A DNA stretch of 64,000 nucleotides from an uncultured Pseudoteredinibacter sp. (lineage in GTDB: Bacteria > Pseudomonadota > Gammaproteobacteria > Pseudomonadales > Cellvibrionaceae), in the NCBI RefSeq assembly GCF_947502065.1, contig NZ_CANMYE010000001.1, forward strand, positions 186,001 through 250,000. The letters run 5' to 3'. Shown piece after piece: positions 45,113 through 53,581 of this stretch. The notes below the pieces were generated by a model. It worked only from the letters and a program-made list of their open reading frames with translations, had not been told where the DNA came from and searched no databases. The position numbers were made by a program, and so were the translations under genes. Each line of letters opens with the position of its first letter. Positions within the stretch are counted from its first letter, which is position 1.

Positions 45113-46597
45113 TTATTGAATGATTTTTATAACCTCGCCCGGGCGAGGTTCGCCTGAAGGGTAGTAACCATTAATGATGCGAAGTAAGTCGGCGCCATTG
45201 CGCCCTAAACGAGCCTGGCGGGCTAAATCTTCAAAACGAGTACGATGGTTAGCTTTTACAAAATGCAGGGTTTTATTACCCTTTTGGGCCAGCTGACGGC
45301 GCTCTGGGCGGAAGCTACTGATAATATCCATTACTTGGCTATCGAACTCGCCTTTTAACTTTGGAGATTGCCATTTGCTGCTTAAGGTGTACATGAGGCG
45401 TCCACGAGCAATGGCGGCGATTCTTTGCTGGCCTTTGTTGTTATCGTCGATGATTCCGGTATGGCCCGATAAGCCTTTTAAATATAAAGGCTCAGATTGT
45501 CGCAGCAGCTTTACCTGGTAATGTTTACGCAACCATTCTTCTACCGCCGTGCCTGAAAATTTATTGATACCTACGCTTAGCACAGTCTGGCCTTCAGGGT
45601 TATTGACGTTGATACTTTTGCTGCCTTGTTTTACATCCCAGCCGGCCGGGTAGGCAAAGCTAAAGCCAAGGCTGTTGTGGCGATAGCGTTGCTCTTTTTC
45701 CTGTTCAGATGATGACTCGTCTTGCTGGCTGAGCTTACCGACGGTTGCTTCGCTATTGTGTCCAAACACCATACCGTTTACCGCTTGGCGAAAAGCACTG
45801 GTCTTACGCTCGCCTTGATCCGCTTCGGCAACATTGATGAGCTTTTGCAGGCGCTTGTCATTGCGTGGGTGGCTAGAAAACACTCCGTGGTAAGCCGTGG
45901 CTTTGCGACCTGAGGCACGCGCTAAACGTTTTTGATAGACCTCATGGTCTTTTAGGATTGCAATAACCTCGTACATAGCTTTAGCAGGGTAGCCGACAGC
46001 GCTAAGGTATTTTGCGCCTAGGCCATCAGCTTCTAGCTCCATATCGCGGCCATAGCCTTTTACTGCCGCACTGGCGTACAAGCCGGTAGCCTCGCCAACT
46101 TCTGCGCTACGGGTGAGAATGGCGGTTAAGATGGATAGGGTTTTTGCACCGGTGGCCGCGCTTTCTTGCCGCACTGAATGACGCGCTGTTACATGGGCAA
46201 TTTCATGGCCAAGGATTGCAGCTAACTGCGCTTCGTTTTCAAGGTAGGCAATCAAGCCGCGATTTATGTACACAAAACCGCCGGGTACCGCAAAAGCATT
46301 TACATCGGGGCTATCCACAATAAAAAACTGATAGTTGAGTTCTGGGCGATCGCTGACGGCGGCCAGTTTTTGGCCAACTTCATTGACATAGCGATTTAGT
46401 TTTTCATCTTGGTATAAAGGCGTGCTTTGTAAAAGCTTATCGTGTACTTCTTGGCCTTTTTTTATCTCGGAAGACTCAGAGCGAAACACCACATCTGGAG
46501 AGCCCGTCGCTGGATTAACCGAACAAGATGTTATTTGCAGTAGTACGCCGACGAGTAATAGGCTTAAGCTAAGTTTGTAAAAAATAGATTTGGACAT
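45113..46597 (-). CDS. M48 family metalloprotease lipoprotein (BepA/LoiP-like)
   Basis: 494 residues. A lipobox ITSC (Cys25) anchors it in the outer membrane facing the periplasm. The M48 zinc site is HEIAH at 131-135 with the third ligand in DMELEADGLGAKYLS. After the protease come a PsbP-like or beta-rich middle (about 300-430) and a C-terminal module ending PGEVIKII (about 440-494) that looks like a divergent LysM-type domain. Such proteases clear misfolded outer membrane proteins. It starts five bases after the preceding lipoprotein gene and is the last gene of the envelope block, so it may process or quality-control that system's components. Confidence 0.87.
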   Translation of the reverse strand: MSKSIFYKLSLSLLLVGVLLQITSCSVNPATGSPDVVFRSESSEIKKGQEVHDKLLQSTPLYQDEKLNRYVNEVGQKLAAVSDRPELNYQFFIVDSPDVNAFAVPGGFVYINRGLIAYLENEAQLAAILGHEIAHVTARHSVRQESAATGAKTLSILTAILTRSAEVGEATGLYASAAVKGYGRDMELEADGLGAKYLSAVGYPAKAMYEVIAILKDHEVYQKRLARASGRKATAYHGVFSSHPRNDKRLQKLINVAEADQGERKTSAFRQAVNGMVFGHNSEATVGKLSQQDESSSEQEKEQRYRHNSLGFSFAYPAGWDVKQGSKSINVNNPEGQTVLSVGINKFSGTAVEEWLRKHYQVKLLRQSEPLYLKGLSGHTGIIDDNNKGQQRIAAIARGRLMYTLSSKWQSPKLKGEFDSQVMDIISSFRPERRQLAQKGNKTLHFVKANHRTRFEDLARQARLGRNGADLLRIINGYYPSGEPRPGEVIKIIQ

Positions 46598-46602
46598 GAA
46601 CC

Positions 46603-47280
46603 TTATGCTCCTGCGTTAGCGGAAGAATCTGGAACGAAAATTTCTCGAAGTTGAGCCCCTAAGCCTTTACAGGCATTACTTTGCACCCTTGCAAGCAGGG
46701 GGATAGGCACCACAAGCGCGGGCATATAACTGGTTCCTTTGGCGTCGGCACTGACTTTGGCCACTAGGTCCTGTTTTTGATAATCCCATACTTCGGCCTC
46801 GTAATCTGATTTGTCATCCCAGGTTCCAAAGCCAAAACAACCGCCTCCTCCAGGGCCAACAGCACAACCAACAGAGCCTGCTGAGCCGGTCTGTTGGGTG
46901 CTGCCATCAATCCAAATGACGTAGCGCAGCTTGAGATCTTCGATTTTCTCTCTTACCTGGGGCTGTTTCATCAAATACTCAAGTCGCTCAGGACGCATCG
47001 GTGCCATACGAGGTTCGAACCAAGGATAGAGCTCATCGACAAACTGTTTTTCAGGGATGACTGAAATTCCACTTTGATTGGCGCTGATTACTTTGCCAAC
47101 ACAATTGATCAGGTCGGGCTCAGTTTCATAATCTGGGGAGTGCCTACGACCAAGCAGTACGATGCGATCTCCGCTGGCCAGACTGGCTTCTGCTCGCTGA
47201 TATTCATCGATGGTAACCGATGTGCAAGCGCTTAAGCTAAGTAGGTAAAGGCAAGCCAATAGATAACTAGGGTGTCTCAT
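46603..47280 (-). CDS. Hypothetical lipoprotein of the envelope block
   Basis: 225 residues with a lipoprotein signal LSLSAC. The mature part has a strand-rich N-terminal region and a Gly/Cys loop (VGPGGGGCFGFGTW), then a C-terminal half with EVWDYQKQDLVAKVS. I do not recognise the family. The ATG at 47280 has GAGGAG close upstream and sits 14 bases inside the end of the previous gene, so the two are translationally coupled. A longer frame from 47328 exists but would bury the signal peptide. Confidence 0.75.
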   Translation of the reverse strand: MRHPSYLLACLYLLSLSACTSVTIDEYQRAEASLASGDRIVLLGRRHSPDYETEPDLINCVGKVISANQSGISVIPEKQFVDELYPWFEPRMAPMRPERLEYLMKQPQVREKIEDLKLRYVIWIDGSTQQTGSAGSVGCAVGPGGGGCFGFGTWDDKSDYEAEVWDYQKQDLVAKVSADAKGTSYMPALVVPIPLLARVQSNACKGLGAQLREIFVPDSSANAGA

Positions 47281-47932
47281 TTTGCACTCCTCCTCGATCA
47301 GCAGATTGTTGCTGAACACTTGAGTCACGCTTACCCATCCAGTCTTGTAATTCTGGTACGCGAGAAAAATTCACAGTGAGATTGGCCCCGAGGTCGCGTA
47401 GCGCGACTATTATGGCTTCATTCATTGCCGCTTCATCTGATTGCATAAAACCAGATGGGGTTTTGCCATAGGCGGTAATAAACCAATCGGCCAGGAGTTG
47501 ACCGTCGTTTTGGTAAAGTTGCATATTGTACTTAATCCAAACCTCAAAAATTTTACTGCGGGTTTCTCGAGGTAAGCTGTATTGGAAGTCGCTTAGTGTT
47601 GGTTTAACAATAATGTCGACCCCAGGTAATTTGAAGGCTTCACCTTCGGGGTCTGGGCTGTGGCCCGCCCACTGTTGAAAGAGCGCAGGGAGTAGGCTGT
47701 CGAAAAATTCCTGTTGTGCGGCACCTGTTTGAATATTCCATTTGACGCGATCTTCGTCGTCTTCTGCATAGCTGTGCGAGATTAATTCTGGGCTGTAGTA
47801 GGCCGCGCCATGCAATGGCATAGCGGTTGTTAAAGGGCTCGGGAACTGGCCTTTTACCGTAAGTTGGCTGGAGCAAGCTGCTAAAATCAGACTGCTTAGC
47901 ATCAGTAATGATCGGCTGAGCTGTTTTTTCAT
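47267..47932 (-). CDS. Hypothetical lipoprotein of the envelope block
   Basis: 221 residues with a lipobox LAAC (about Cys20). The mature protein has a mixed alpha/beta pattern (VDIIVKPTLSDFQYSLP, IWVKYN-like strand, then ALRDLGANLTVNFSRV) similar in outline to periplasmic lipoproteins of the LptE/DUF4136 kind, without a firm match. It overlaps the start of the next lipoprotein by 14 bases. It is separated from the upstream vWA gene by 146 bases and may have its own promoter. Confidence 0.75.
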   Translation of the reverse strand: MKKQLSRSLLMLSSLILAACSSQLTVKGQFPSPLTTAMPLHGAAYYSPELISHSYAEDDEDRVKWNIQTGAAQQEFFDSLLPALFQQWAGHSPDPEGEAFKLPGVDIIVKPTLSDFQYSLPRETRSKIFEVWIKYNMQLYQNDGQLLADWFITAYGKTPSGFMQSDEAAMNEAIIVALRDLGANLTVNFSRVPELQDWMGKRDSSVQQQSADRGGVQNETP

Positions 47933-48078
47933 ATTAGACTCTTTCTATTATTGTATAGCCCGATTACACATTAATAGCACAATTCGCTTTTCCTGTCTGG
48001 CCTGTCATGATTTATTCATCAACTGACGGTCGTGACATCTTCATTTAAGACGATGCTGCAAAATCTTAAAGCAAAGTA

Positions 48079-49089
48079 TTATCGATAATCATTTAATCCT
48101 ACAAAGGTGCCGCCATTTTGGTAGCTTAGCTCGCGCATTAAGGCCGCGAATCGATAGGCGCTTTGTTGTTCTGCCGGTGCCGCCTCTGCAAGCAAAACAG
48201 GGAAGCCTACAGCGTGAATGCGAACACGCCTCTCACCCTTGTTATCACTAGCGTTTAGGCGTTCAACTGTTTTAATGACTCGACGAATCGAACCACCAGA
48301 AAAGTCATCACCAAACACATAGAGGCTGATTTTTTTATCCTGTGCATAATATTGGCGGATCGCACCTTGAATGCCTTCGACTGGGCTGGAATTACTAAAA
48401 GGATTCCAAGTTCGCATGCGTTTAATAATCGCTTTGCGCCGTGAAGGGGAGTCGGGTATCCATTGTCCGCGATAGCTGCTGAACATATAGTTCCCCATAT
48501 CGTTCATTACCTGGATCCCTTTTACTTTCGGGTAAATATTCAAAGTGGCGATTATCTCGTCCATAACCCTAGGCCAGGCATAATTAAACATACTGCCTGA
48601 GGTATCGATAATAAAAATAATGTATTCACTGTCGACCGGGATACCACCAACTAGACTATTTTTAGCCGAGTGACTGCGCCCCAAAAGGCGCTCCATCTCT
48701 TCATTGAGATCCTGCAGTGCGAGTTGCAGACGGGCGCGAATTTTATCATCGGCGGCAGAGGCATTCGCGAGCTCGGTCAGTTCACTCTGCAGTTGCTGGC
48801 GTCTAGATTTTAAAATAGCCAAACGCAGAGTTTCATCATCAAGTTGTTCGGTCTTGGCGGTGAGCTCACGATTTAAAATACGGGTCTCCCCGCGAATCTC
48901 AAAGAGCTCTTGCTGCAATCTTTTCAGCTGCCCTTGCTGTTGAACATCACTGACTTCAAGTGCTCCAGGCAAAGAGCTCTTGGTGATCATTAGTAGCAAG
49001 ACAATAGCACCAAAACCACAGCAGATTACGTCTAGAAAGGAAACGTTAAAATCGTCGCCTTGGCGCTCGCGTTTTCTTGAATTGCTCAT
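48079..49089 (-). CDS. von Willebrand A protein with ExbD/TolR-like N-terminal membrane segment (second copy)
   Basis: 336 residues. After a short basic N-terminus comes NVSFLDVICCGFGAIVLLLMI, a single membrane helix in which F-L-D-V matches the ExbD/TolR pattern F-I-D-V holding the proton-carrying Asp. A coiled-coil (about 45-125) and a vWA domain follow, with MIDAS motif IIDTSGSMFN and later VFGDDFSGGS. Its start ATG at 49089 overlaps the stop of the preceding vWA gene (ATGA). With the adjacent ExbB/MotA-like protein it probably forms an inner-membrane, proton-driven complex with the vWA domain in the periplasm. Confidence 0.85.
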   Translation of the reverse strand: MSNSRKRERQGDDFNVSFLDVICCGFGAIVLLLMITKSSLPGALEVSDVQQQGQLKRLQQELFEIRGETRILNRELTAKTEQLDDETLRLAILKSRRQQLQSELTELANASAADDKIRARLQLALQDLNEEMERLLGRSHSAKNSLVGGIPVDSEYIIFIIDTSGSMFNYAWPRVMDEIIATLNIYPKVKGIQVMNDMGNYMFSSYRGQWIPDSPSRRKAIIKRMRTWNPFSNSSPVEGIQGAIRQYYAQDKKISLYVFGDDFSGGSIRRVIKTVERLNASDNKGERRVRIHAVGFPVLLAEAAPAEQQSAYRFAALMRELSYQNGGTFVGLNDYR

Positions 49090-50159
49090 GGCCAATCCTT
49101 TGATGGGCTCATAAAAGAACCTTTGCTGCGATGGGCGAGTTGCCAATAAGCGGCCGCAGCCATGGTGTCGCCTTCCATCGGTGCCAAAATGATATTGATC
49201 GGTAGGCCTCTGGGAAGAGCGTTCACCGCGCGATTGTATAAGCGCATACGTTCATTGCCATCTACCGTTTTCTTGCGTGGTGCTTGTTTACCTTGAGTTG
49301 GCAAACCATCGGTAATTAAAAAGACATTGTCAGGAAGCTGTTGAAAGCTGGATAGACTTTCAAAGGCTCTGATTAAGCTGGTGCCGTTTTTGGGGGTGAG
49401 CTGATCAAGTGCATCGAGCCCTTGTTGTAGTTGGCGACGATTACTGACATCGAGCCACTGTCCTTTAGTGTTGGCAATTAATGGACTCACCTCAGTATTG
49501 AAGGTATAAATTTGGTACTGGCTGTTAACTGGAAATTTGGCGATTAACCACTCCACGGTAGCAACCGCGCGTTGCCATTTGGCGGCTGCGCGTTGTTGCT
49601 CTGGGCTCATATTGCGACGACGAATAACGTTAACAATGGTTTCATCCAGCATACTGGCGGATGCATCCAGTAAAATCACAATGCGCTGGCCGCCGAGTTT
49701 TAAGCCTGTTAAATATTGCCGATTACCTTGGCCGGTAATTTCCCGTAAATCGTTGCCGCGCTTATTTTCTTCTTCAAGCTCGGACTTTCTTAGCTGCAGA
49801 TTCTGAATTTCCTGTTTGAGTTCTTCAAGCGTGTTTTTATCGGCACTGCCAATGTCCGCAAGGCGAGTACGGGTAGCTTTAATATCTTCATTGACTTGTC
49901 GCGCTAAACCCTGGGCTTCCAGCAGTTGCTGGTCAACATCCGATAGACTGTTGCGGGCTCTAACCTGTAAGGCCTTGGCAGCCTGTATATCTTCATTGAG
50001 CATATTGACTTCGGCGCTGAGCTCGTTTGGGTTTTCCAGCTGACGTCGATCCATATCATGTTTGATGATTAGAAAAATCAGCGCCACCGCGCCAAAACCG
50101 CAGGACATAATATCCAAGAAGGATAAATTAAAAGTAGTGAACTTGCGTTTACGAGCCAT
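49086..50159 (-). CDS. von Willebrand A protein with ExbD/TolR-like N-terminal membrane segment (first copy)
   Basis: 357 residues with the same plan as its downstream neighbour: a basic start, the helix NLSFLDIMSCGFGAVALIFLI with the candidate proton-binding Asp, a coiled-coil (about 40-140), and a vWA domain with MIDAS D-x-S-x-S in ILLDASASM and LITDGLPTQG. The two proteins are diverged paralogs that keep the S-F-L-D-x3-CGFGA block. It lies 14 bases downstream of the ExbB/MotA-like gene. I infer a heteromeric stator with two ExbD-like partners. Confidence 0.85.
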   Translation of the reverse strand: MARKRKFTTFNLSFLDIMSCGFGAVALIFLIIKHDMDRRQLENPNELSAEVNMLNEDIQAAKALQVRARNSLSDVDQQLLEAQGLARQVNEDIKATRTRLADIGSADKNTLEELKQEIQNLQLRKSELEEENKRGNDLREITGQGNRQYLTGLKLGGQRIVILLDASASMLDETIVNVIRRRNMSPEQQRAAAKWQRAVATVEWLIAKFPVNSQYQIYTFNTEVSPLIANTKGQWLDVSNRRQLQQGLDALDQLTPKNGTSLIRAFESLSSFQQLPDNVFLITDGLPTQGKQAPRKKTVDGNERMRLYNRAVNALPRGLPINIILAPMEGDTMAAAAYWQLAHRSKGSFMSPSKDWP

Positions 50160-50173
50160 GCTGAATTAATTGC

Positions 50174-50980
50174 CTACTGCTCACGTTGGCCAAGTTGTAA
50201 ATTACGTAGCAAATGTGTATCGGCGTAATCTTGAGTATCTAACACCAGGCGTTCTTGCATGAGCTGTAACTGATGCGTAAAAAACATGATGATGATACTA
50301 ATTACCAGCGCGATAAACGTTGAGTTAAAAGCTACACCAAGGCTAACAGTTACGCCGACAATATCACCTTCGACGGCTTTATGGGCCTGGCTAAGCGCCT
50401 CGCCAATGCCTCGTACGGTACCGATAAATCCAATGGAAGGAATGGCCCAGGCAATATAGCGAACCATGGCCAGTTCCGAATCCAAGCGGTCTGATTCGGT
50501 GGTGCAGGCTTCCTTTACGGCAGTTGCCGCATCGGCCATGGTATGACTGGAGCCAAAACGACGTAAAGCTTGCAGTAGTGCCCTTGGCAACAGGAAGCGT
50601 TGTTGTTCTTCTGGAAGTTGCTGTAGTGGAGCAATAAGACGATCACAGTCCTCTACGCGAATGGCGCTATTTTCGCTAATGCCCAATAGATCCAACTGTA
50701 AAAATTGCCGCTCCTTTCGGCCTTGCCAGGCTTTAAAAGCCATGATGGACATGGCCCAGAGCATCAAAATAAAACAGGCTTCCTGTTCGTAATCGCGCAG
50801 TACCACATAGAGTGAACGCTCTACGACGACGGTCTGACCGCTGGCTTGCATGGCGGCTTGGGCCTGCAGTATGGCGTCGGCATTCGGACGAATAACGGTG
50901 ACGAAAATAGCGTGCACGATAATGCTGGCAATGATTAAAGCAAAAAGCTGAAATAAAAATTCAGAACCATTTCTGCGCAT
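50174..50980 (-). CDS. MotA/TolQ/ExbB proton-channel family protein
   Basis: 268 residues with an N-terminal helix (FLFQLFALIIASIIVHAIFV), a second near CFILMLWAMSIMAF, a cytosolic domain (about 90-165) and the conserved C-terminal pair of helices with IPSIGFIGTVRGIGEALSQ and LGVAFNSTFIALVISIIIMFF. These features are the proton-channel core shared by TolQ, ExbB and MotA. A longer frame to 51109 would overlap the upstream small gene, so I choose ATG at 50980, where AGGA lies eight bases upstream. It is not beside tolR/exbD; instead two vWA proteins with ExbD-like helices follow directly. Confidence 0.88.
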   Translation of the reverse strand: MRRNGSEFLFQLFALIIASIIVHAIFVTVIRPNADAILQAQAAMQASGQTVVVERSLYVVLRDYEQEACFILMLWAMSIMAFKAWQGRKERQFLQLDLLGISENSAIRVEDCDRLIAPLQQLPEEQQRFLLPRALLQALRRFGSSHTMADAATAVKEACTTESDRLDSELAMVRYIAWAIPSIGFIGTVRGIGEALSQAHKAVEGDIVGVTVSLGVAFNSTFIALVISIIIMFFTHQLQLMQERLVLDTQDYADTHLLRNLQLGQREQ

Positions 50981-51038
50981 TTGGTTTGTCCTGTTGTTGT
51001 TTAACGCTGTTAATTTCTGTTTTACTGACTGACTAAAT

Positions 51039-51296
51039 TTAGATATCGACAGGGAAGGCGACTGGTAGATCTTCAGATATCTCTTCTGTCGGTTTAAATA
51101 CCTGCTCATTTCTAGCGCCCTTGGCCGCTTTGCTGGCTTTGTCTTTGTTTTTTACGGCTTGCTTTTCGGTTTTAGCGCTCTGTTTTTCTTGCTTTTGTAG
51201 CTTGCCTTCCACTTTTTGAGAATCCTGGCTCTGGGCAAGGCTTGCTAGGGCTAAGCTCAACAGCAGTATGCATACAGTTCTGGTGGTATTAAACAT
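51039..51296 (-). CDS. Small Lys-rich secreted hypothetical protein
   Basis: 85 residues: a signal peptide (about 1-22, ending SLAQSQ) and a very Lys/Glu/Gln/Ala-rich, probably helical or disordered mature chain (KQEKQSAKTEKQAVKNKDK), ending in an acidic, Pro-containing tail. No family recognised. It sits between the PEGA/FGE-like gene and the proton-channel gene on the same strand, so it likely belongs to the system. Confidence 0.65.
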   Translation of the reverse strand: MFNTTRTVCILLLSLALASLAQSQDSQKVEGKLQKQEKQSAKTEKQAVKNKDKASKAAKGARNEQVFKPTEEISEDLPVAFPVDI

Positions 51297-51366
51297 TAGC
51301 TTTACTCGTTGCTGTTCTTTAAATATGGTTTCATTGTTGCTTTTTCGTTTGACCCATCATTTGCTG

Positions 51367-53454
51367 CTAAAGTGCATTACGAGCAATTCTAAAGCCAACA
51401 TGGCGTTTGCCTGCATTGCCATAGTCACGGAAGGCCAAGCGTAAGTCACTCATTGTCCCGCTGGTCCAGTTAGGGCCTCGAATAACATAGTGTTGGCCGC
51501 TTTGTTTACCCATAGGGTTTTCTAGTTCAGTCTTATTTAGGCCCGTGCTGATGCCATAAACATCATGTACCCATTCGGCCATGTTGCCACCTAGATCATA
51601 AATTCCGTGCTTATTGGCAGGGAATTTTCCGCTTGGTGCACTGGCCGCAAAGCCGTCATCATAGTTATTGAGTATGCTGCCAACTTGAGTGGCCGCAGAG
51701 CGATCCGCATAATTACCTGCATAGCTCGCTTTGCTGGCAGAGTGCTGCATTCGATCGCCCCAAGCGTATTTTTTCATTTTTCCGGCATTATATCGTGCAA
51801 TCCAGGCCCATTCCGCTTCTGTTGGTAAGCGATAGCCATTGGCGCTTTCATCGAAGCCGCTGACTTTGCCTTGTTGCACTTTATAAAACGGTTTTAATTT
51901 CTCCTTCTGGGACAGCCAATTGCAGTATAGGGCTGCATCTTGCCAGCTAATATTGGCTACAGGATATTTATCATTGTTTAAGCTGACGCCCTTACTGTGG
52001 TTTGAGTTATGGCTGCTTTTAAATTGACGAAAGGCTTTATTGCTCACTTCATGGGTGGCCAAATAAAAAGCTCTATTTAATTTAACCTTACGCTGACTTT
52101 CATTGGCGCGTCGCCCTTGCTCACGCCTGGACGCACCCATGGTAAAACTGTGTTTGGGCTTAAATAGTTTAAGTTGTTCGCCATTGCTGTTGCGGTACAC
52201 TGGTTTTAGATTCGCAAACTTTTGCTCGGCCAAAGTGAGCAATTGAATATCGAGTTGCAGTGGCCTGTTTTGACTTGGTGTTATTCGATGGCTCTGGCTA
52301 GCATAGCCAGGAGCCTCAAAGCGAAGAGTTTGTGGATGACTGGCCAAATTGATGACGCCCTTGTTTAGCTTTAAGGTTTTATTGTTTAAGAAAACTTTTG
52401 TACTACTGGGGAAAAGCTTCAAGCTCACTTTGCCTAAAACCGGTAATAGAGAGGCTTGTAATGTTTGTTGCTCCTTCTCTTTTAGCGTCACGGTTTTGCT
52501 GAAACGTTGATAGCCATCTTTATAGAGCTTAATGCTTTGAGCTTCCCCGGGGCTAAGGGCTAGGGTGATTGGAGTTTGCCCCTGGAACTGGCCGTTGACA
52601 AGCACATTGGCAGCGCTAGGTGTTGAACTCAAAGTCAAGCTGGCATCGGCTGGCAGTAGTTCAGCGAAATCAACGGCCAGTTCTTGTTTTGCGTCCAGCT
52701 CTACCCAATGGCATTGGCTTTTGTAGCCTTCCTGTTCTAAACATACATCGTAATCACCCACAGCCAGAGCGATTTTTTCCTCGCTAAGGTTTTCTTCTTT
52801 TTCATTGACTCGCAGTTGAGCCCCAGGGTTTTTGTGAGAAATATGGATCAAGCCATAGTCGGCTTGTAGTACAAGCTCTTGCTCTTGGCTTTTGCCCATT
52901 CCGGTGATTTCAATGTTTTGCTCTAGGGGGAGATACAAAGGGTGTTCAACACGCAATTGGTATTGGCCTGCTTCTACACTTGGGAAATCTGTTGTTGCTG
53001 AGTAGCTCTCTTTTAACGGGCTTAACTGGATTAAGGTGCTCTTCAGCTCATCGTTAATTGCTTGTTGCGTCCAGCCGTCTTTGGCATTTAGTTTAAGTTG
53101 ACCTGGCAACTTTTTCATATTGATGTTGAGCTCTAAGCTATCATCGCCAAGCTCGAAGCTATCTTCGTAGGGATGATAGCCGGGCGCAGTGGCACTCACC
53201 GTGTATTTTCCAGGCAACATCAATACATCCTGGCCAAAAGGCAGTTTTAACCAATATCCAATCTGAGTTTGGGCAAAAGCGGGCGTTGGTCGAATTAACA
53301 CTGCGCTCGCTGCACTAATAAACCAAGCTATTAGGGCGGTTAAGATAAAGAAAGCCGCAATTAATAGCTGCTTTTTACGGCTAAAGCGCCCTTGCTTTTG
53401 TATAGGTTTAAATAACTCTTTGGCGGCGTTGGCCTGTGCGTTTTGGTCGCTCAA
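51367..53454 (-). CDS. PEGA-repeat membrane protein with C-terminal formylglycine-enzyme-like (SUMF1/EgtB fold) domain
   Basis: 695 residues. A cytosolic N-terminus and one transmembrane helix (about 30-48) lead to several PEGA-type beta modules (GKYTVSATAPGYHPY, AGQYQLRVEHPLYLP, VGDYDVCLEQEGYKS, PGEAQSIKLYKDGYQ). The last about 260 residues form a formylglycine-generating-enzyme-like fold (FTMGASRREQGR, LATHEVSNKAFRQF, NISWQDAALYCNWLS, GYRLPTEAEWAWIARY, YDLGGNMAEWVHDVY, GFRIAR). The RGPNWTSGTMSDLRLAFRD segment lacks the cysteines used by true sulfatase-maturing enzymes, so it is probably a binding domain. The start is TTG at 53454; no ATG precedes the fold. It is central to the envelope block. 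Confidence 0.85.
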   Translation of the reverse strand: MSDQNAQANAAKELFKPIQKQGRFSRKKQLLIAAFFILTALIAWFISAASAVLIRPTPAFAQTQIGYWLKLPFGQDVLMLPGKYTVSATAPGYHPYEDSFELGDDSLELNINMKKLPGQLKLNAKDGWTQQAINDELKSTLIQLSPLKESYSATTDFPSVEAGQYQLRVEHPLYLPLEQNIEITGMGKSQEQELVLQADYGLIHISHKNPGAQLRVNEKEENLSEEKIALAVGDYDVCLEQEGYKSQCHWVELDAKQELAVDFAELLPADASLTLSSTPSAANVLVNGQFQGQTPITLALSPGEAQSIKLYKDGYQRFSKTVTLKEKEQQTLQASLLPVLGKVSLKLFPSSTKVFLNNKTLKLNKGVINLASHPQTLRFEAPGYASQSHRITPSQNRPLQLDIQLLTLAEQKFANLKPVYRNSNGEQLKLFKPKHSFTMGASRREQGRRANESQRKVKLNRAFYLATHEVSNKAFRQFKSSHNSNHSKGVSLNNDKYPVANISWQDAALYCNWLSQKEKLKPFYKVQQGKVSGFDESANGYRLPTEAEWAWIARYNAGKMKKYAWGDRMQHSASKASYAGNYADRSAATQVGSILNNYDDGFAASAPSGKFPANKHGIYDLGGNMAEWVHDVYGISTGLNKTELENPMGKQSGQHYVIRGPNWTSGTMSDLRLAFRDYGNAGKRHVGFRIARNAL

Positions 53455-53581
53455 ATCTTTGTCTCGCTTTAAATAAGCTAACTATTGGTCGAAGATGACT
53501 TTATTTGTTAGCTGCAAAGGCATAAAGTTGCATTTAAACATTAAAATATTTCTATTTACCGTCAGCTGGCTGGAGGCCCAG

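Noticed and set aside
51367..53454. Active sulfatase-maturing enzyme
   Set aside because: Catalytic cysteines are not visible and no sulfatase gene is present.
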